In this document: positions 8,423 to 17,024 of the stretch, piece after piece
Position numbering within the stretch: the stretch's first letter is position 1
How the letters are laid out: every line of letters starts with the position of its first letter
NCBI GenBank assembly: GCA_017474925.1
Contig: JAFVGN010000060.1
Span: forward strand, 16,802-80,801
From: Prevotella sp.
GTDB taxonomy: Bacteria; Bacteroidota; Bacteroidia; Bacteroidales; Bacteroidaceae
Direction of reading: 5' to 3'
DNA length: 64,000 bases
Notes under the pieces: generated by a model
Told to the model about the DNA's origin: nothing
Databases searched by the model: none
The model's input: the letters and a program-made list of their open reading frames with translations, nothing else
Position numbers and translations under genes: made by a program

Positions 8423-9571
8423 ATGATTGATATACTTAAAAACCCATTTGTCGTCATAGGCGACATTCCTGAGCCCTACTTCTGCGACAGAGAAGATGAG
8501 ACTCAGAAAATCATCCGTACCATCACGAATGAGGGTAATATTGTTCTCATGTCACCGCGACGCATGGGGAAATCACGACTGGTGAAGCACGTATTCAAAC
8601 AGCCAGAGGTTTCAAAGCATTTCCAAACCTTTTATATAGACCTGCTTCACACCAGCAGCATCCGTGAATTCGCATACACTTTCGGAAAGACTGTATTTGA
8701 ACAGTTAAAGTCCAAGAATGAAAAAAGACTCCAATCACTCGTCCTTGCATTGAAGTCAATTGCTGGCACGTTTGGTTTTGACCCAATAACTGGTTTGCCA
8801 ACCTTTACATTGGAAATGGGCAGAATACAATCCCCAGAATACACCATTCAGGAGGTTATGGGATGGCTGGAGGAAAGCGAGATACCCTGTATCGTATGTT
8901 TTGATGAGTTCCAGCGTATCAACAAATACCCCGACAACAAGCAAGGACAGGTTGAAGCCATGCTCAGGGGAATCATCCAGCATTTGCGTAATGTCAACTT
9001 CATCTTTGCAGGCAGCGAGCAGCATCTGCTCTCAGAAATGTTTTTCTCTTCTGCAAAACCATTTTACAATAGCGCAGACCAGTTGAATCTGAAATCCCTA
9101 AAGATAGACATCTATTCTGACTTTGTCAGGTCTTGGATGGAACGATATGAGAAAGCTATTGACATAGAAGCGTTCAGGTTCTACTATGAGAAATTCGAGG
9201 GCACTACATATTACCTCCAGAAATTGATGCACGAAGCATTTATCGACTGCGATGCAGGAGACGTATGTGACAAGACGCTTCTAGACAAGACATACGCCAA
9301 CATGCTGGAAGAGGCTCGCGAAAACACCTCCAAACTGTTAGGTGCACTGACAGAGCATCAGAAGAATGCCCTATACGCCATTGCCAGAGAAGGAAAAGCC
9401 GAACGGGTGTTAAGTGCAAGCTTCATCAAGAGGCATGCACTGGTATCATCGAGTTCTATGCAATCCGCCATCAAAAAACTCATAGAGATGGAACTCATAT
9501 CTGCACATAACAGCACCTACAGTGTGTCAGACATTATGATGCGTCTGTATATCACAGAGGGTATGGATTGA
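8423..9571 (+). CDS. AAA+ ATPase of the archaeal-type/STAND-like family (COG1672-like)
   Basis: A 382-residue soluble protein. The Walker A is SPRRMGKS (44-51), in the variant form typical of this family, followed by a Walker B IVCFDEF (157-163) and a sensor-like strand FIFAGSEQ. The C-terminal third looks like a winged-helix region (about 300-382). Such proteins are abundant, often orphan, and of unknown function in Bacteroidetes; some relatives have fused nuclease or DUF234 domains, which this one lacks. It stands alone with its own promoter. Its sequence is visibly more AT-rich than the flanking GC-richer genes, suggesting acquisition by transfer. It converges with the next gene, 29 bases away. 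Confidence 0.8.
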   Translation: MIDILKNPFVVIGDIPEPYFCDREDETQKIIRTITNEGNIVLMSPRRMGKSRLVKHVFKQPEVSKHFQTFYIDLLHTSSIREFAYTFGKTVFEQLKSKNEKRLQSLVLALKSIAGTFGFDPITGLPTFTLEMGRIQSPEYTIQEVMGWLEESEIPCIVCFDEFQRINKYPDNKQGQVEAMLRGIIQHLRNVNFIFAGSEQHLLSEMFFSSAKPFYNSADQLNLKSLKIDIYSDFVRSWMERYEKAIDIEAFRFYYEKFEGTTYYLQKLMHEAFIDCDAGDVCDKTLLDKTYANMLEEARENTSKLLGALTEHQKNALYAIAREGKAERVLSASFIKRHALVSSSSMQSAIKKLIEMELISAHNSTYSVSDIMMRLYITEGMD

Positions 9572-9600
9572 CTCGGCTCAAATGATTGATTGCCCCGAGG

Positions 9601-10596
9601 CTATTGGCCGCCGAGGTGTGAGAAGTACTCGATGATGTCCTCCCAGGTCTTGAAGGTATCGCTGCCGTATTCCAGAAGCGTCGCCATCGTGTCGTCTGAG
9701 CCTTGGCCGGTGTAGCCGAACCCCTGGATCAGGTAGTCGCCGTAGAGCAGGTCGCGGCGATAGGTATAGATGGTATGGTGCCAGGCAGGCACATTGACGT
9801 ACTCAGCGAGCCACTGACCGACGGCAGACTCCTTCTCGCCCACGAAATACACCTGGTATTGCTCGATGAGCAGCCTGACCGCCTTCATCATCGAACTGAC
9901 CGGCTTGCGGTAGCTGTCCATCAGCGTCTCTACACCGATATATATCAGAGGCCGCTCGCGCCGTTCCTGCCGGTCGTCAATCCAACGGATGACGGGAACC
10001 ACCGAGTGCATGAAACTCTGGTCGTTCATGCGGTGTTCGCCGTGGAAGTGCAGCGCCATCGGATAGACACTGTGAAACAGGTCGTAGGTGTCCACCGTCG
10101 TGTCCTCGTCGCCGAAGAGGCCGTAGACGCGCCTGCGGTCTTCGTCCGTGACACCCTCGAAGCGGTGTTCCGACTGCACGCGGTATTCCTTGATGAGCGT
10201 CTTGTCCACATAGAACTCCTGAACGCCGTCCAGTCGCGGGTTCTGGAACTGCTGCGTCCCCGTCATGCCGTGCGCCCGCATCGTCTCGCCCATCTCCAGG
10301 GCCGGATTGACGCAGATGCGGTCGTAGCCACGGAGCTGTTCGGCATACATGCCCCCCATTGACGTGCCGATGATGAGGTCGGGCTTCTCCTGCCGGCACA
10401 CCTCATGCAGCAGGGCGATGGCCTCTTCGGGGTGTACGGGAATGTCGGGTGCCACCACTTTCGCCTGGGGCATCACCTCGCGCAGGCGCTTCACCGTCCC
10501 CGACTGTCCGCTGCTGGCAAAGCCGTGGACATACAGGACGGTCTTTCCGGCCATCAGGTCGGGAAACTGCTTGATATATGGATTCTCTGTCATCAT
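9601..10596 (-). CDS. YqiA/YcfP-like esterase fused to a degenerate HAD-like domain
   Basis: A 331-residue cytoplasmic protein. Residues 18-200 form an alpha/beta-hydrolase of the YqiA/YcfP type: VHGFASSG (23-30), nucleophile elbow GTSMGG with Ser79, and candidates Asp163 (FGDEDTT) and His188 (HGEHRM) completing the triad. Residues 217-331 resemble the 5'(3')-deoxyribonucleotidase branch of the HAD superfamily, with GDYLI and FKTWEDIIEYF near the end. The expected catalytic DxDxT is replaced by YIGVETLMDS, so this half probably lacks phosphatase activity. The substrate of the esterase half is not known. It is divergent from the aquaporin gene. Confidence 0.72.
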   Translation of the reverse strand: MMTENPYIKQFPDLMAGKTVLYVHGFASSGQSGTVKRLREVMPQAKVVAPDIPVHPEEAIALLHEVCRQEKPDLIIGTSMGGMYAEQLRGYDRICVNPALEMGETMRAHGMTGTQQFQNPRLDGVQEFYVDKTLIKEYRVQSEHRFEGVTDEDRRRVYGLFGDEDTTVDTYDLFHSVYPMALHFHGEHRMNDQSFMHSVVPVIRWIDDRQERRERPLIYIGVETLMDSYRKPVSSMMKAVRLLIEQYQVYFVGEKESAVGQWLAEYVNVPAWHHTIYTYRRDLLYGDYLIQGFGYTGQGSDDTMATLLEYGSDTFKTWEDIIEYFSHLGGQ

Positions 10597-10638
10597 GGCT
10601 GCGAAATTACAAAATTTTAGTCAAAAAGCCAAATTTTA

Positions 10639-10670
10639 TTTGCAGAAGTAAAATAAAATTTCTACCTTTG
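10639..10670 (+). promoter_or_regulatory. Promoter of the aquaporin gene
   Basis: TTTG (10639-10642) and TACCTTTG (10663-10670), spacer 20 bases. The leader to the ATG at 10769 is about 90 bases and AT-rich. Confidence 0.75.
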
Positions 10671-10768
10671 CGTTTAAATTTAATAATGAATACATTATTT
10701 AATATAGAGACAAGCCGAATTTAATAAAGATTCAAACCGTATATTAATCACTTAAAACAAAAACGCGT

Positions 10769-11446
10769 ATGAAAAAGTATTTCGCAGAAATGGTGGGCAC
10801 CATGGTGCTCGTACTCATGGGCTGCGGCGTGGCCGTCAGCCTCGGTTGTGACCCTGTCAACAACATTCCCGCTGTCGTAGGCACAGCGCTGGCATTCGGC
10901 CTGGCTGTCGTAGCCATGGCCTATACCATTGGCGGCATCTCCGGTTGCCACATCAACCCCGCCATCACTCTGGGCTGCATCATCGCCGGACGTATGAGTG
11001 CCAAGGAGGGATGCATGTACATCGTCTTCCAGTGCATCGGTGCCTTCATCGGCAGCGCCCTGCTGGCCATCCTTACTGCCAACGTTCCCGGACTCGAGGG
11101 TACCGGAGCCAACGACCTGCAGGCCAACGTGTCGGTCCTTGGCGGTCTGCTGGCTGAAATCATCTTCACCTGCGTCTTCGTACTCGTGGTACTCGGTGCC
11201 ACAGCCAAGACCAACGGCGCCACCAACAACTTCGCCGGACTGGCCATCGGTCTCAGCCTCGTTCTCGTACACCTCGTCTGCATCCGCTATACCGGCACAT
11301 CCGTCAATCCCGCCCGTTCGCTCGCTCCCGCCATCTTCCAAGGCGGCACGGCCCTGGCCAACCTCTGGATTTTCATCATCGGTCCCTTCGTCGGTGGCGC
11401 ATTGGCTGCAGGCATCTGGAAATTCATCGAACCCAGCGAGAAATAA
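10769..11446 (+). CDS. aqpZ: Aquaporin Z-type water channel (MIP family)
   Basis: Inner-membrane channel of 225 residues, the usual size for AqpZ, with six membrane segments and two half-helices. Both NPA motifs are present, in HINPAI and SVNPAR. The selectivity filter reads as in orthodox water channels: Phe in the second helix (ALAFGL), His in the fifth (LVLVHLV), Thr in GTSVNPAR and Arg after the second NPA. These point to water rather than glycerol. It has its own promoter. A long opposite-strand reading frame across it is only a shadow. Confidence 0.92.
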   Translation: MKKYFAEMVGTMVLVLMGCGVAVSLGCDPVNNIPAVVGTALAFGLAVVAMAYTIGGISGCHINPAITLGCIIAGRMSAKEGCMYIVFQCIGAFIGSALLAILTANVPGLEGTGANDLQANVSVLGGLLAEIIFTCVFVLVVLGATAKTNGATNNFAGLAIGLSLVLVHLVCIRYTGTSVNPARSLAPAIFQGGTALANLWIFIIGPFVGGALAAGIWKFIEPSEK

Positions 11447-11487
11447 ATATTTACCCATAATTATTTTTCTATTTCAAAAGAAATTGC

Positions 11488-11495
11488 TACCTTTG
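11488..11495 (+). promoter_or_regulatory. -7 element for the aldolase gene
   Basis: TACCTTTG 42 bases before the aldolase start; no convincing TTTG at the right distance. Confidence 0.55.
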
Positions 11496-11536
11496 CAATC
11501 TGAAACGAATAATTACTATTATTAATATTTAAAATT

Positions 11537-12535
11537 ATGGTAAACTACAAGGATTTAGGTCTCGTTAATACCCGCGAGATGTTCAAGAGAGCAGTAGCCG
11601 GTGGTTATGCTATTCCCGCATTCAACTTCAACACCATGGAGCAGATGCAGGCTATTGTGCAGGCTGCCGTGGAAACAAAGTCACCCGTCATCATGCAGGT
11701 TTCAAAGGGCGCCCGCAACTATGCCAACGCCACCATCCTGCGCTACATGGCCGAAGGTGCCGTGGCATATGCCAAGGAGTTGGGTTGTGCACATCCTGAG
11801 ATTGTGCTCCACCTCGACCACGGCGACAGCTTCGAGCTCTGCAAGGACTGTATCGACATGGGCTTCTCTTCTGTGATGATCGACGGTTCTCACCTGCCTT
11901 ACGAGGAGAACATCGCACTGGCTAAGAAGGTGGTTGACTACGCTCACCAGTTTGACGTGACCGTTGAGGCCGAGCTCGGTGTGCTGGCCGGTGTTGAGGA
12001 CGAGGTCAGTGCTGCTGAGTCACACTACACCAAGCCCGAGGAGGTTATCGACTTCTCTACCCGCACAGGCTGCGACTCGCTGGCTATCTCCATCGGTACT
12101 TCCCATGGTGCCCACAAGTTCACTCCCGCACAGTGTACCCTCATCAACGGTGTGCTCGTTCCGCCTCCCTTGGCATTCGACATCCTGCACGAGATCGAGA
12201 AGAAGCTTCCCGGATTCCCCATCGTGCTCCACGGCTCGTCTTCAGTTCCCATGGAAGAGGTCGAGACCATCAACAAGTACGGTGGTCACCTCGAGGCCGC
12301 TATCGGTATCCCCGAGGAGCAGCTGCGTGAGGCATCGAAGAGCGCTGTCTGCAAGATCAACATCGACTCTGACTCTCGTCTGGCCATGACCGCTGCTGTC
12401 CGCAAGCACCTGGCCGAGCATCCTGGAGACTTCGATCCCCGTCAGTATCTGAAGCCCGCTCGCGAGAACATGAAGAAGATGTACATCCACAAGATTGTCA
12501 ACGTGCTTGGCTCTGACGGCAAGCTGGCTGAATAA
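11537..12535 (+). CDS. fbaA: Class II fructose-1,6-bisphosphate aldolase
   Basis: Zinc-dependent glycolytic and gluconeogenic enzyme that splits fructose-1,6-bisphosphate to dihydroxyacetone phosphate and glyceraldehyde-3-phosphate. At 332 residues it fits the class IIB form. Visible features are PAFNFNTMEQ (27-36), LHLDHGDS (91-98) with catalytic Asp94 and zinc ligand His95, the later ligands in GTSHGAHKF and VLHGSSS, and the phosphate-binding KINIDSDSRL. It is monocistronic: a -7 box lies in front and a strong hairpin terminator behind. Codon use is skewed to preferred codons, as expected for a highly expressed gene. Confidence 0.95.
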   Translation: MVNYKDLGLVNTREMFKRAVAGGYAIPAFNFNTMEQMQAIVQAAVETKSPVIMQVSKGARNYANATILRYMAEGAVAYAKELGCAHPEIVLHLDHGDSFELCKDCIDMGFSSVMIDGSHLPYEENIALAKKVVDYAHQFDVTVEAELGVLAGVEDEVSAAESHYTKPEEVIDFSTRTGCDSLAISIGTSHGAHKFTPAQCTLINGVLVPPPLAFDILHEIEKKLPGFPIVLHGSSSVPMEEVETINKYGGHLEAAIGIPEEQLREASKSAVCKINIDSDSRLAMTAAVRKHLAEHPGDFDPRQYLKPARENMKKMYIHKIVNVLGSDGKLAE

Positions 12536-12581
12536 GAATCCTACTGTAAGCCGATGAAACCGGCTGACTAACCCGCTTATA

Positions 12582-12612
12582 TATAATGTACGGGTGCGCC
12601 CGTACATTATAT
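12582..12612 (+). terminator. Strong hairpin terminator after fbaA
   Basis: TATAATGTACGGG (12582-12594) and CCCGTACATTATA (12599-12611) are a perfect 13-bp stem with a 4-base loop. The interval 12536-12893 holds this terminator, a second hairpin and a promoter, and nothing else that I can recognise. Confidence 0.8.
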
Positions 12613-12752
12613 TAATATAAGAGGCGGGTGGAGTGTCTGCCGGCGTTTCTACTCACGACAAGTAGCTGTAATCATGAACCAGACAACTGAAATTGTTAAA
12701 GGCATTTAATAGGTAATTTTTAATAAAATCGCGATGGATAGAGGGTTTTTTG

Positions 12753-12774
12753 TCACTTTTTCGCCAAAAAGTGA
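12753..12774. repeat. Hairpin with A-tract, unknown role
   Basis: TCACTTTTT (12753-12761), CGCC loop, AAAAAGTGA (12766-12774), flanked by a T-run on the left and an A-run on the right, so it would work as a terminator on either strand. It separates the aldolase gene from the surface-protein cluster. Confidence 0.5.
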
Positions 12775-12792
12775 AAAAAAAAGCTCAAAAAA

Positions 12793-12824
12793 CTTGCATG
12801 GTATTAATAATTATCGTATATTTG
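12793..12824 (+). promoter_or_regulatory. Promoter of the surface-protein cluster
   Basis: CTTG (12793-12796, one off TTTG) and TATATTTG (12817-12824) with a 20-base spacer. The AT-rich leader to the 40-residue peptide is about 65 bases. Confidence 0.65.
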
Positions 12825-12893
12825 CAGCTGCAATTGGTATGAAATAGCAATAAATAACAATATTAATTAATTTTTTTAACTATTAGAAGTATT

Positions 12894-13016
12894 ATGAAAA
12901 TGAAAGATTTGAAGATGTATGTATCTCCCGAGACCGAGATATTGGACATGGAAATCGAGGAGCCGCTGCTGGACGTCTCCATTACCCAGCCAGACGATCC
13001 GATTATTTATGATTAG
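12894..13016 (+). CDS. 40-residue peptide heading the surface-protein cluster
   Basis: A complete reading frame, ATG at 12894 to TAG at 13016, with a well-placed promoter 70 bases upstream. It starts MKMKDLKMYVSPETEI, continues with an acidic and hydrophobic core (LDMEIEEPLLDVSI) and ends DDPIIYD. It has no signal peptide and no cysteine. It is 47 bases upstream of the large GLUG-repeat lipoprotein and surely on the same transcript. I recall many short Bacteroidales proteins with a similar K-x-Y-x-x-P-E beginning and an LL-x-x-S segment, without assigned function. No peptide-modifying enzyme lies nearby. I cannot assign a role; it could be a leader peptide or a small secreted product. Confidence 0.6.
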   Translation: MKMKDLKMYVSPETEILDMEIEEPLLDVSITQPDDPIIYD

Positions 13017-13063
13017 CGAATTATATTCTCTTTATTTTTTTTATTAACTTAATTATTAATTTT

Positions 13064-16000
13064 ATGAAAGGTTTAATTAAATTGTTTTCTGCAGTTGCCT
13101 TTGTAGGTGCATTGGCAAGCTGCTCTGACGACCTCTCACTCAGCAAGGCCAATCTTGACCCCAATGCTGACCTTTATGCAACTCTTCCTACTGAAGAGAC
13201 TACCCGTATGGGTGTTCTTGAGCAAGGTAAGGTTGTATGGAGCGAGGGTGACATTATCAATGTGTACAGCGCAAACGCTCTGAAGTTCAACATTTATGGA
13301 CTCACCTCTGGCGCTGGTGAAAGCACGGCTTCGTTCGATGTCATCACTGACAATGGCGTTGCCAGCAAGGGTGAGTTGGTAGCAGTATCTTCTAGCCAGT
13401 TCCTGAAGGGTGTTCATGCTACTGAGAACAACGAAATGCAGCTGATTGCCAAGATTCCCGCTAACTTCACTCAGAATGAAGAAGTTGGTGATGATCAAGA
13501 GACCGTTTACTGGCCTTTGGCTATTCCCTACTGGGCTAACAATGTCAGCTTCACTGGCTCACAGCTGAATGCTAACATGAAGGCTCTGACTGGTCTGTTG
13601 AAGATTAACATCAAGGATCTTCCTGCTGGAACTACAGCTATTGTGCTGAACACTCACCACTTTGCTTACACCTCTGAGGCCGATTATGCTGCTAAGACCA
13701 ATATGCTTGGCGGTAGCGACGAGGCTCTGTCTGGTACACTGACCACTATCCTTGAGGACGGTGCTGCTCTGCAGGTTGACGAGGACTATCGCCACGCTGA
13801 CACGCTGCGCGTAGACATCGACCAGCTGCTGGATAAGAATAGCGACGACAGCAAGACTATCTTCATTCCCGTCATTGCCGGTCACTATGACAAGCTGAGC
13901 GTTCTCGCTATTTCTGAAGACAGCAAGTATGACTATGTATGGCCCAATGCTGAGGTTCTGCGTGTATTCGAGGATCTTGACGTAACTACACAATGGTTCG
14001 GTCAAATTGCTCAGAGCGTTACCTACGAGTGCGCATTTGACGATGCTACAGATCTGTCTCAGTTTATTGCTGAGAAGATTCTCAACGATGGAACATGGAC
14101 TTCTGATGGCAGAAGAATCAATGGCCACACCATTAAGGTAAAGAACTTGTTGCCTATTACCAGTGGTACACTGTACATTGCCAACAATATTCCTGGCCAG
14201 AGTTCTGTTGACATTGAGCTTGCACAGAGCGATGTTGATTTCGACATTCTTGAGGCAAGAGCTAACTATAACGATGTAATGTCTGAATGGATTACTCTGA
14301 GCGGTTCTACACAATGGTTGAAGATTCCTGTCAAGGGTAGCAGAGGTTACAACGATGAGACCTCACAGGATAAGGCTCGTACTGTTACGATTACATTCGC
14401 TGACGGTACACAGGGTGAGCACTACATCATTCTGCCGACCTCTAATGTTATTCTGAAGACCGACGGTGTCGTAACTGGCAAGAATATTATTCTGAGTGCT
14501 AACACCCGTCAGGTATCTGGTTACACTGATTATTATGTCTGGAGCAACTATCGTAACTTCAGAAACGCCGGTATTGTTCTCCGTGGTAGCTGGGGTCGTG
14601 TTGATATCCACCAGAACCAGTTCGGTCACGTTTATGCAAACGGTGATGGCGTAGACGATGAGATTAATCTGCTCTACTTCCTCGGTGAGTTTGATCGTAT
14701 CCCTGAGAGTTCTACAAACACTGAAACAACTCCGTTGATGCAGGGTCATGACACCAACATCGATCTGCGTGTGACTGATATGCTGATTAAGAAGATCAGA
14801 TATTACAGAATTGGCGAGAATGGATTTACCAATGTTTACACTACTGGTAACTCAGGTATTAAGGAGATCGTTGAGGATAATCCTAACCTGGAGAACAGAA
14901 TCAGCGTACACGCTTCATGGACTGGCCAGAAGCTGTCTGACTTTGCTCTTGCTAATGGTTATGACCAGAGTGAGATCTTCACAGCTGCTCAGGTTTCAAG
15001 TATGGGTCTGGCCAGCAAGACTACCTTAGGTGTTTCACCTTATGACTACTTCATGTCTGCTTACGTACGTAGCGTATGGCTCGGTGGTCAGCTGTTCCCA
15101 TGGATTGGTGCTGACGTAACTGATCCTAACGATAATTCTATTGCTGAAGCATTCACATTCGACGGTAAGAACACTAACTTCCGCAACATGTACTTCTCTC
15201 TGTACGAGCCTGCTCTGCCCGTTGAGTGCTGCTGTGATGGTCCTCAGAAGATTGCTATTGACGAGGGTCTGGGTCTTATCCGCCGTATCGACACCCAGTC
15301 AACTGTTGACATTAAGAATGTTGACCTGACTGACGCTTTGATGGATGCTCACAAGTTCTATATCCCCAACATCGGTTCTATCTGCGGTCGCGTATCTGCT
15401 GATGATGCTATCACACTGACCGACAACCGTGCAGACTGCATCCGTGTTGACGCTAACGGCCGTAACATCGGTGGTGCCTTTGGTTGGCTGAACTCTCTTA
15501 CATCAGTTACCATTAAGAATCTGGCCGTCAAGGAGAACAGCTCTATCTACGGACAGACATGGGTTGCTTCTAAGGATGTTAACGTCGGTGGTGCTATCGG
15601 TCTTATTTCCGCTGATCCACTCATCCCAAGTAGTACAGCTATGTATAACACAGGTGTTGAAGAGTGGGGTATCGATTGGGATTTCTGTCCTACTGTTAAA
15701 GCTACTGGTGTTGACGTTTATGGTGAGTATGTTACTTCTGAGTCAGACAATGTCGGTGGCCAGGCTGGTTACGTTTGTGCAAGAAACCTGACTTGGGGTG
15801 ACGGCGGCTTAGGCAGCATGAAGACCCACATGAACGATCAGATCTTCACTATCGGTTCTAATGTCGGTGGTCTGATTGGTCACGCTTGGTATCAGGATAA
15901 TGCAACACTCGTTCGTGGTACGGTTGCTGTTAAGAACCAGATTTATGCTCAATTCGATGAGTCTCGCAAGAAGGTCAACGGCTCTAACAATTCTGGTAAG

Positions 16001-16930
16001 AATGTTGGTGGTCTTGTTGGTCGTATGTGGATTTACAGGGCACTCAATACACAGAACAATACCACTGAGGTTGAGGGTAATGTCCGTGTTGATGGCCAGG
16101 TTGTTGCTGAGAGCAAGAATGCCGGTGGTTTCGTTGGTTACTATCAGGCTAACAAACTGAAAACTGGTGCTTCTACCAATGACAACAAGGTAGCTATTAA
16201 GAATCTGCTTTTGGCTAATGAAGGTTACACTGGCGGTTTGTATGGTATGCTGGCTACTGCTAAGGAAGCTCAAATTGGTGATGTTGCTGGTAAGGGATCT
16301 ATCACTGTTGAGATTGGTGAGATTGCTGGTGCTGCAGCTGTTGGTGGTCTGATTGGTTCTAACGCAAACGGTTCTTCTACCGATGCTAATGACAAGCAGC
16401 TCCAGATTCTCTCTGCTGCTGGTTCTAATCCTTATCCCATCAAGATTACGATTCCTAAGTGGTCCAACACCAAGACTTCTAACCCCTGGTGGTATTCTAA
16501 CACTGGTCAGGCTAAGTTGGCTGGTTCGTTCGGTACTATCGACGGTTACATGGACAATGTCATTAAGATTGTTGACAACAATATTACTGTTGCTGCATCT
16601 GATGGTATTCTGAAGATCTTCGAGCGCAAGGATTCTGAATTCTGGGGTCCCGGTAACTTCAAGAGCAAGAACCCGATCTTCACAGATCTGAAGAAGATTG
16701 ACCTGCTGTTCGTTCTGCAGGGTGTTTCTCAGTCTACCGAAGTTGAGCAGGCTCTTACTGGTCAGGGTTATTACTTCTGGGGTGATGAAAATGGTTACGT
16801 AGGCGTTGTTGCCAATAGCGGAGCCGGTGGTGGTGCTTATATCCTCGATGGCAACATCTTGAAGGGTGACACCAACTACAACCTCTACTATGACTGGTCT
16901 ACAATCATTCAGCCCAAAGTTACTTGGTAA
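13064..16930 (+). CDS. Surface lipoprotein with fimbrillin-like head and GLUG-like repeats
   Basis: A 1288-residue outer-surface lipoprotein. The lipobox LASC places the lipidated cysteine at residue 20. The following SDD resembles the acidic export signal that sends Bacteroidetes lipoproteins to the cell surface. Residues about 40-325 look like a fimbrillin/Mfa-type domain (VVWSEGDIINVY, ALTGLLKI, TIFIPVIAGHY), and the gene two places on repeats this domain alone. Residues about 800-1100 contain eight GG-x-x-G units (NIGGAFG, NVGGAIG, NVGGQAG, NVGGLIG, NVGGLVG, NAGGFVG, YTGGLYG, AVGGLIG) like the GLUG motif of bacterial adhesins. A triple cysteine (CCC) lies near residue 722. Codons are strongly biased to GGT, GCT and GTT, unlike the GC-richer neighbours, which suggests high expression. 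It is probably an adhesin or fimbria-associated protein; the ligand is unknown. Confidence 0.75.
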   Translation: MKGLIKLFSAVAFVGALASCSDDLSLSKANLDPNADLYATLPTEETTRMGVLEQGKVVWSEGDIINVYSANALKFNIYGLTSGAGESTASFDVITDNGVASKGELVAVSSSQFLKGVHATENNEMQLIAKIPANFTQNEEVGDDQETVYWPLAIPYWANNVSFTGSQLNANMKALTGLLKINIKDLPAGTTAIVLNTHHFAYTSEADYAAKTNMLGGSDEALSGTLTTILEDGAALQVDEDYRHADTLRVDIDQLLDKNSDDSKTIFIPVIAGHYDKLSVLAISEDSKYDYVWPNAEVLRVFEDLDVTTQWFGQIAQSVTYECAFDDATDLSQFIAEKILNDGTWTSDGRRINGHTIKVKNLLPITSGTLYIANNIPGQSSVDIELAQSDVDFDILEARANYNDVMSEWITLSGSTQWLKIPVKGSRGYNDETSQDKARTVTITFADGTQGEHYIILPTSNVILKTDGVVTGKNIILSANTRQVSGYTDYYVWSNYRNFRNAGIVLRGSWGRVDIHQNQFGHVYANGDGVDDEINLLYFLGEFDRIPESSTNTETTPLMQGHDTNIDLRVTDMLIKKIRYYRIGENGFTNVYTTGNSGIKEIVEDNPNLENRISVHASWTGQKLSDFALANGYDQSEIFTAAQVSSMGLASKTTLGVSPYDYFMSAYVRSVWLGGQLFPWIGADVTDPNDNSIAEAFTFDGKNTNFRNMYFSLYEPALPVECCCDGPQKIAIDEGLGLIRRIDTQSTVDIKNVDLTDALMDAHKFYIPNIGSICGRVSADDAITLTDNRADCIRVDANGRNIGGAFGWLNSLTSVTIKNLAVKENSSIYGQTWVASKDVNVGGAIGLISADPLIPSSTAMYNTGVEEWGIDWDFCPTVKATGVDVYGEYVTSESDNVGGQAGYVCARNLTWGDGGLGSMKTHMNDQIFTIGSNVGGLIGHAWYQDNATLVRGTVAVKNQIYAQFDESRKKVNGSNNSGKNVGGLVGRMWIYRALNTQNNTTEVEGNVRVDGQVVAESKNAGGFVGYYQANKLKTGASTNDNKVAIKNLLLANEGYTGGLYGMLATAKEAQIGDVAGKGSITVEIGEIAGAAAVGGLIGSNANGSSTDANDKQLQILSAAGSNPYPIKITIPKWSNTKTSNPWWYSNTGQAKLAGSFGTIDGYMDNVIKIVDNNITVAASDGILKIFERKDSEFWGPGNFKSKNPIFTDLKKIDLLFVLQGVSQSTEVEQALTGQGYYFWGDENGYVGVVANSGAGGGAYILDGNILKGDTNYNLYYDWSTIIQPKVTW

Positions 16931-16965
16931 TCATTAGCAAGTATTGTAAATACGAATTATCATCA

Positions 16966-17003
16966 CGAGGGTGCGCAAGCAACGAGGCTGCGCACCCTCG
17001 TTT
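16966..17003 (+). terminator. Hairpin between the two fimbrillin-like lipoprotein genes
   Basis: CGAGGGTGCGCA (16966-16977) pairs perfectly with TGCGCACCCTCG (16989-17000), loop 11 bases, followed by TTTC. It lies inside the likely operon and could reduce expression of downstream genes relative to the large adhesin. Confidence 0.7.
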
Positions 17004-17024
17004 CACTCACAAAAAGAAAATCAT

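Noticed and set aside
10748-11458. Open frame of 236 codons on the minus strand
   Set aside because: It lies exactly opposite the aquaporin gene and its acidic, Gly/Asp-rich product is what the reverse of GCC/GGC-rich codons gives. No promoter or family match.
12894-13016. The 40-residue peptide as a ribosomally made, modified natural product precursor
   Set aside because: No modifying enzyme, protease or dedicated exporter is nearby and there is no Gly-Gly or cysteine-rich core.
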